Below are positions 58,478 to 64,000 of a stretch of DNA of 64,000 bases, in pieces. Each line of letters begins with the position of its first letter. The first letter of the stretch is position 1. The DNA lies in assembly GCA_002221725.1 (NCBI GenBank), contig NJFT01000046.1:62001-126000 (forward strand). Direction: 5' to 3'. The notes beneath the pieces are model-generated. The model did not search any database and was not told where the DNA came from. It was given only the letters and a program-made list of their open reading frames with translations. The position numbers and the translations under genes were made by a program. This DNA is from Scedosporium boydii. Its lineage: Eukaryota > Ascomycota > Sordariomycetes > Microascales > Microascaceae.

Positions 58478-59647
58478 TCACCGAGTCTGGTTATGTTGAT
58501 TGCCTCTGGGAAACGGTACACCGGATAATTCAGTAGGCTCAGCGACAGCTGAGGCTTCAGCAGCAGTGGAACCCGTCTGCGGTATCACATTTGGCGGAGA
58601 CGTGGAGGCTGGCGGCATCGTTGGTGGGAGTACACCGGGCGGCAGGTAAGCCATCTGTGCCATCTGCGGCTGCGGCGGGTAGTACGTGCTCGGGGGTGTG
58701 GATGAGTAGTCGCTCATGCGCGCCATGTGCTCTTGACCTGGAGAAACGTTCGGGTAAGGCTGTGGAGCCGGTGCCATCATTTGGTAATAGGGTTGCTGGG
58801 GGACTGGCATCTGGCCGTACATATGAGAACCTTGCATGAGGGGAGCACTCGCTGTTGACCCTGCTTCCGGCGATCCAACCAACGATGGCTTTTTTCGCCG
58901 TCTCCACAGGAGAAATGCAGCACCGGCGATCACAAGCGCGCCGATGAGGGCCCCGATCGAGATTCCCGCCACAGCCCCTCTAGACAGCCCCCCATCCGAT
59001 TCGGGAAGCGCGGTTCCAGTCTCTGTGCCAGTAGGTCCGGGCCCTTCCTTTACAGTTTCCGGTATCGCTGGTACTACACCGGGCGAAAGAGGATGTGTTT
59101 CGAGGTATATCAAGTCGCTTTCATGCCATCGAATTTGCAGGGCTCGGGCCCATCGCGTAGCGGTCGAGGTCCATGACATGCCCCAAATAATATCCGAGTC
59201 GCATACAAATCCACTACAACGCGTCGAATGATTCATTAGCGGAGGCAAACTCTCCCATCAATATAAAATATTCTTAGCCCAGCCTCACCTTGGTATGCAG
59301 AGTTTTGCCGTCTCCCCGTCGCTAGGCAGATAGGTTGACACGCCTGACATCTCAAAGTACGATATCCTCAAGCTCGTCCACGCATCACATCCGACCGTAT
59401 ACCCTGCGGGGCAAATGCCGGGAGAATAATAACCCAGAGGCGCCTGTGCGGCGGATATCCAGTTCTCAGGCACGCAGGACGCCGGACCGGAAAACGAGGA
59501 CGGAAACGGGTACTCACATGCCGCCGGGGCAGTGAAGACCGTAGTAAGCGGTTGAACGACGTAGCTCGATGTGTTGAAGTAGAAGGTGAAGTCGGGATGG
59601 CGCATTACGGTGGTCACCGTCGGGTATGTAGTCGTCGGTCGAGACAT
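58478..59647 (-). CDS. Single-pass membrane protein with Cys-rich ectodomain
   Basis: There are two exons, 59647-59289 and 59213-58478, giving 364 residues. I chose the ATG at 59647 (MSRPTTTYPTV); the longer frame upstream begins only with GTG. The first 130 residues hold a fungal extracellular pattern with ACEYPFPSSF, SCVPENW, YYSPGICPAGYTVGCD and, across the splice, CIPSGFVCD. One strong membrane segment (GAVAGISIGALIGALVIAGAAFLLW) is followed by RRRKK, giving an outside N-terminus. The cytosolic tail is Pro/Tyr/Gln/Met-rich. There is no clear signal peptide. Proteins of this layout are common in Pezizomycotina, and their function is not established; a surface sensor or wall-linked role is a guess. 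Confidence 0.75.
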
Positions 59648-60698
59648 TTTGAACGTGCGATGGGGGCCGTTATTCCCACGAGGAGAGTCTGTTTCCACCT
59701 CGGTGGGACGACGCCGTCCGAAGAGGACTCTTCTCGTGCCATTGAGCCGTCGTAGACCTTATATTATGTGTTGACATCCCTGGGCATTGGCACATGTCCC
59801 CTGTTTCGTCCCAGGATAGTAGGGCGCCACCAACAGACTTTCGATTGGCGATCCCAGCACAAGAAGGAGTCGACCACTTGTGTCCCCGGAGATCATGCAC
59901 CTTGAGTCGCAACCCCATGCTGCTCACCCCGCTCAGCCACAGCCTGTTCAATGCCAAGCCCGGCCCCGGTCCATCTAGGCCAGGCCCTCCCCGGAGCCTT
60001 TTTGGGTCGGGTGATTTAGGCTTGTGGGACGGAGCACAAACAATCGGGACGATCACGATCCCGTCTCATTCTCGGTTTTTTTGATTAATGTTATGGGAGA
60101 TAACCCACTTTGAGATTCCTCGTGCAGGCTTAAAAAAAAAACCAGTTGATCATCGTCCAGACTCTGGGTCTGCCAATCTTAAGGAACTGGGGAGTACGAC
60201 TTCAGAAGGGCGTAAAGGTTTCAAATCTATGCAGCCCAACAGAGGACCAACTTATCAGGATGTCACCAACATACCGTGCCTCTGTGTCTGTGTGTAGGAT
60301 TCGGCTGGGGTGGGTGTGATGCAACCCCTCTGCCGTGGTTTGCGTGCGCTCAACCCAATCATTCCCTCTCGAAGGTCGAGCGTTCTGTCAAATCCGACCC
60401 CTGACTAGGACTAATTGCTACAAGTCAAACTCGTGCGAGTCTACCTCAGTACAAGGTTATCATCACTGATCATTGACAAACGTCATCCATTTTCCGGAGT
60501 CCAATTCCCGGGAATTGCATGCCGAGCATTTGATGCGAATTCCCGTCCTTAATAGGACAGCTATCAGTAAAGTTGTGGCAGTATATATACAAAGAAAGGT
60601 AATAAACCGCGAGAAATAGGGCGCTCAGACGCCTTCCCGCGGTCGGCTCGAAGGTCCTTAGTCTGCGAATCTCGAGCACAGGCGATTCCTTCCTGAAC
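59648..60698. other. Intergenic
   Basis: I see no gene. Short frames on both strands at 59670-60297 have no family features. Confidence 0.45.
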
Positions 60699-62051
60699 TC
60701 ACATACCCCCGGCGAGCGCGCCGCCGTCCAGCCCTGGCAGCGAGGTAAGCCCTGCGATAGATGTTAGGAAAGAAGTTCCCTCCTTATTAGGTCGAAATCG
60801 TGACTTACATCCGTCAATTTCCTCGTTCACCATGGGTTGACCTTTGCATTGGTTCCCCTGCTGTAAGTTCTGCGACTTCAGGGTCGGACAATTCACATTG
60901 CAATTGGCATCCATGGCCCTTTGCAAAGAGTCACCCTTCCATCCGAAAACATAATCACCATGGTTACCGTAGCCTGTTTCATCACCAAAGCTCCACATAA
61001 ATGGCTGGGATCCGTCTGCGGGCCATAGGGACTGGTCGTTGAACGCGGTCGTATCCCAGATGGCTTCGAAGAAAACTTGGGGAACTTTGACGGGGTGGCT
61101 AGCAGGACAGGGGCCACTACTTTCAAAGGTGCCAGATTGGGGGTATGAAATGTGGCTCATGTGGTCGGCACTATCGAGGTTTTTACCATCCCAACAACTG
61201 TAATTGAGCACATTGAGTCAGATAATGTCCAATTCTCAACAGCAAGCCGGGGGAGGGCTAAGGCTGAAAGTAGCCTCTGCGGTTGGACTTACGTTGGGAA
61301 ACGGACATTCACCATAACACCGTAGGGGCATGGCTTCTTTGGGAACTCAAGGGTTTCACCAGTTCGAGTGCTAGGCGTGTTAAGACAGGTATAGGTAAGT
61401 TGGCGGAACTTCTGTGCCTGTTCCCGAGTCCGGAAGTTTGCGTCCCCAGTGAGCATCCGGAAGCCCTAAGAAAATGTGATGTCTAAGTATTAAGAGAAAC
61501 GCTTGAGTTACACAAAAAATGACGAGCGAGGTTTACAGACATAGATTCTCAATAACATAGCCGCAACTCGGGGGGGATAGACGACATACTGGCTGGAATG
61601 CGGTAACTTTCGAATTACCGACTAGGCTATTGGTGTAGTACACAGTCATTCCGCCGTTCGCCTGCTCAAACCCGACGTTACCCTTGAGTGGGACCCTACG
61701 AAATGTTCCGTTCTGTGCTCGGAAGTACATGACTGCGGTCCAGTAGTTGGAGAAATCCTCGCTAAATTGACATGTAGTGCATGTGGCCGTGTTTGAGATG
61801 TCAACTCCGGGGTCCATTGTTACATTGAAAGAATTCTATGTCTCAAAAGTCAGTCCGGGGATCTTCAAGAGGAGGCAAGAACCTACTCCTCCCACAACCT
61901 GGTGGAGATGTGGCGATGGAAGTTGGCCAGGATTAACGAGGGGATCAAGGCGGTCAACGACGAGTTGCGAGCATGAGAAGCGAAGGATGCCGGCTACCGC
62001 ACCGTTGGCGAGCAGCGACGCCACTACCGCCAGCACATTCACGAACCGCAT
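60699..62051 (-). CDS. Secreted DUF1996 protein
   Basis: There are five exons: 62051-61887, 61835-61590, 61465-61293, 61197-60809 and 60751-60699, giving 341 residues. All phases close. A signal peptide covers about residues 1-20. The DUF1996 signature is clear: SQLVVDRLDPLVNPG, SPHLHQVVGGNSF across the first splice, TCTTC, CPYGVMVNVRFP, CWDGKNLDS.DHMSH and HGDYVFGW. The last splice gives DGWLTSLPG, the usual end of the domain. There is no CBM or GPI signal. The family is secreted and widespread in fungi, and its substrate is unknown. Confidence 0.9.
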
Positions 62052-62188
62052 CGTGGTGAAAAATGGAGTTTGAAAGTGATGAACAGTAAAACTCTTATCT
62101 GCTTCGAAAACTGACTCTTCGCAGAAAAGGGATCCTCGTCAAACGAACAGGTAGAATTTTCTGAGCTTTGGGAGAACCACCCTCTGCC

Positions 62189-62196
62189 TTTTTATA
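62189..62196 (-). promoter_or_regulatory. TATA box of the DUF1996 gene
   Basis: TATAAAAA on the minus strand lies about 140 bp upstream of the ATG at 62051. Confidence 0.45.
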
Positions 62197-63224
62197 ATTC
62201 AAGTTCGCAGTCAGCACCAGAACATCACCCATGTTGAGCTTTCAACCCATTGTTGCAACTTGCCCACCACCCCACCGCATGGCTCTTAGTAGGGTTGTTG
62301 TTAGAGTGCTTGTATACGCCGTTGATATATTGATATTTATGCGACACGACCCTAGGCGTAGTGATAGGTTTCGTAGGCCAGACCAACCTGGGTCCTTTGG
62401 GATATAGCTTGCCCCAAACTCTTCTCGTCTAGGTTCTACTAAAAGAAGTTAAACAAATTAGATTGCTCGCGCTCAAGAGTATCGGCAGGGGAGTCTAATA
62501 TATGAATGGGTATATTAAGTACAGTTCTCCATGATATCACGTCGTCATCAATCACTTCGATTCATCACTGCGGATGGCTAGTCTCCAATCCGCAGATCTG
62601 GACGGCCCGCTTCCTCATAGGTTGCGAGATAATTAGGCAGTCGGGGGAGATTGTCGCGTTCTCACGACGCAATTCGTCGATATATCGCCGCTGTCTATCT
62701 AAGAACAGGCTAATAAGGCCCTCCCCAACTTCTCATTTCAAGTCCCGGCCAGACACGTCACTCTGCCTCTTCACTTGGTTATGATTATGGTTAGAATCTC
62801 CACATACCTCGTTTAATGTTAGTCGAGGCATGGCTTTCGTCGCCTCGAGCTTTGTGTGGTCTCATAATTTGTGAATTACAACCTTCCAATATTCGCATGT
62901 TGGTGGAGGAGGATAGGAGCCCCTGAAGAGTAGTTGAAAAACAGCCTCCGGCCGCAAAGAACCAACACTGAATGACAGCGCGTGGTTTATCTACTTTATT
63001 CAGGTCTTTGGAGGAAAGAAAGAATTAAGGATCTCATTATCCACAATAAAGATTCTCCATATCGAAGCCGGTAATTTACGGCTATGGCTCCAGGCATACT
63101 CTACATACGGGTCCTTGCGTGTATAAAAGTGACTTGAAATCGGCATGCCCACTCCGCTGGTTCTGCCAATCCCGGGAATAATTAATATCGGACCAAACCC
63201 TTGGGGCTCTAGTCAATTTAAGTG
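62197..63224. other. Intergenic between divergent genes
   Basis: I see no gene. The stretch lies between the promoters of the DUF1996 gene (leftward) and the Zn2Cys6 gene (rightward). Confidence 0.45.
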
Positions 63225-63280
63225 CGTATTCGTACCGAGGAGTGTGCGCGTACTCGTACCGAGGCGTATCCGTACCGGGC
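63225..63280 (+). promoter_or_regulatory. Three 16-bp direct repeats next to a TATA box
   Basis: CGTATTCGTACCGAGG (63225), CGTACTCGTACCGAGG (63249) and CGTATCCGTACCGGGC (63265) lie just before TATAAA (63282-63287), about 140 bp upstream of the Zn2Cys6 gene. Each carries a CCG triplet (CGG on the other strand), the half-site type bound by Zn2Cys6 regulators. Confidence 0.5.
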
Positions 63281-63424
63281 ATATAAACCCTTTCCTTCCT
63301 GCCCATCGGTGACAGTGCATCATTCATTTCGTCTACCTTAGATAGCTCCTAACTATTCGTATTTGTATGGAAATACGACGGGAAGCTATTCGCAAAGTCA
63401 TCATCCCCTGCCCCTGAATTGGAG

Positions 63425-64000
63425 ATGGCGACCCGAGCATCGCATACGAAGTCTCGGAAGGGCTGTGCAGAGTGCAAACGTCGCCGAATAAAGGTACGTA
63501 AGAGTATTGTCACCTCCCTGCTGTCTGCTGTGTCGCGAGCCAGCATCAAAGCTAGTACGGTGTACTAAGTTAGTGCACCTCACTCAGTGTGACGAAAAGC
63601 ACCCCTCATGCCTCAACTGCATGAGACGCGACATCCCCTGCAGCTTCTCGACGACCTCATCGGAGTCATTTACCGTGGCAAGCATAGCGCGACTGCAGGT
63701 AGCCAACAGAATCTCCTGCACTCCGCGAATAGACTTCAACTTTAACAGTCCCGGTTCTTACGGAGACGCACCCCTCTCACCCACTAATAGCTGGAGGCGA
63801 GACCTGGAGCTGATGCACCATTACTGCACAGCTACGTGCAATATAATAGCTGTCCGCCAGGACATGCTACATGTCTGGAGGGTCATACTCCCCGAGGAGG
63901 CCTACAAACACAGCTACATTATGCATGGGTTATTGGCTATTTCGGCCCTACATAAAGCGCTTCTCATCCCTAGTGACCGCAGCATGTACCTTACTTTGGC
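63425..64000 (+). CDS. Zn2Cys6 transcription factor, N-terminal part (3' end outside window)
   Basis: Exon 1 is 63425-63493 and exon 2 starts at 63588 and runs off the end. The binuclear zinc cluster spans the intron: CAECKRRRIK then CDEKHPSCLNCMRRDIPC, giving the C-x2-C-x6-C-x6-C-x2-C-x6-C spacing of GAL4-type factors. The following region (DLELMHHYCTATCN, KHSYIMHGLLAISALH) fits the start of a fungal-specific regulatory domain. It is a nuclear DNA-binding regulator; target genes are not known. The promoter repeats just upstream could mean autoregulation. Confidence 0.92.

Noticed and set aside
59335..59774. Plus-strand frames opposite the membrane protein
   Set aside because: They are shadows of the minus-strand gene.
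1..64000. CRISPR arrays, bacterial operons, rRNA
   Set aside because: No regular spacer-repeat array, Shine-Dalgarno pattern or rRNA sequence was seen; the window is eukaryotic.

Overview
The window is genomic DNA from a filamentous ascomycete, most likely a Sordariomycete. The genes carry many short introns of about 45-110 bp with GT..AG borders and CTAAY-like branch sites. The protein families are typical of Pezizomycotina: fungal-type RdRP, NACHT-WD40 NLRs, subgroup C GH18 chitinase with LysM, AA9 LPMO, DUF1996, DUF7136 and a Zn2Cys6 regulator. I cannot name the species. All exon borders below were read by eye.

Left region (1-19 kb) is an island of RNA-silencing and NLR-like genes: the 3' end of an RNA-dependent RNA polymerase, a DUF7025-type AAA ATPase (minus) divergent from a DUF7708 protein with a decayed NTPase-like region, a GHKL (Bergerat-fold) ATPase of unknown role, and a 1673-residue esterase-NACHT-WD40 NLR. 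Middle-left (19.6-31 kb) holds an aldo-keto reductase with one apparent frameshift, then a chitin-directed block: a 1480-residue chitinase (LysM, CBM18, GH18, Hce2), a DUF7136 GPI-type protein and a five-LysM secreted protein.

The centre (31-55 kb) is rich in damaged genes. A GPI-type Ecm33-like gene and the second half of an ABCB transporter diverge from one point near 32.8 kb, and both lack their 5' parts, which suggests a rearrangement junction. Next come a 5'-nucleotidase-like phosphoesterase with one extra base, and a reading frame that joins a Gfo/Idh/MocA dehydrogenase to a DegT-type PLP aminotransferase but is interrupted by two TAG codons and an N-terminal frame change. A small Cys-rich secreted protein, a 34-codon relic of an aldo-keto reductase, an intact MFS exporter and a multi-exon ABCC transporter with a broken first half follow. 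The right end (55-64 kb) looks orderly: AA9 LPMO, a single-pass membrane protein, a DUF1996 secreted protein and the start of a Zn2Cys6 regulator with three promoter repeats.

Two copies of a dispersed repeat with Pol III-like A and B boxes lie at 12.2-12.5 and 47.0-47.3 kb. The most interesting candidates are the dehydrogenase-aminotransferase fusion with its neighbouring phosphoesterase and exporter, the silencing/NLR/GHKL island, the truncation junction at 32.8 kb, and the Pol III-like repeat family. Several lesions are single-base changes, so assembly error must be separated from real decay.
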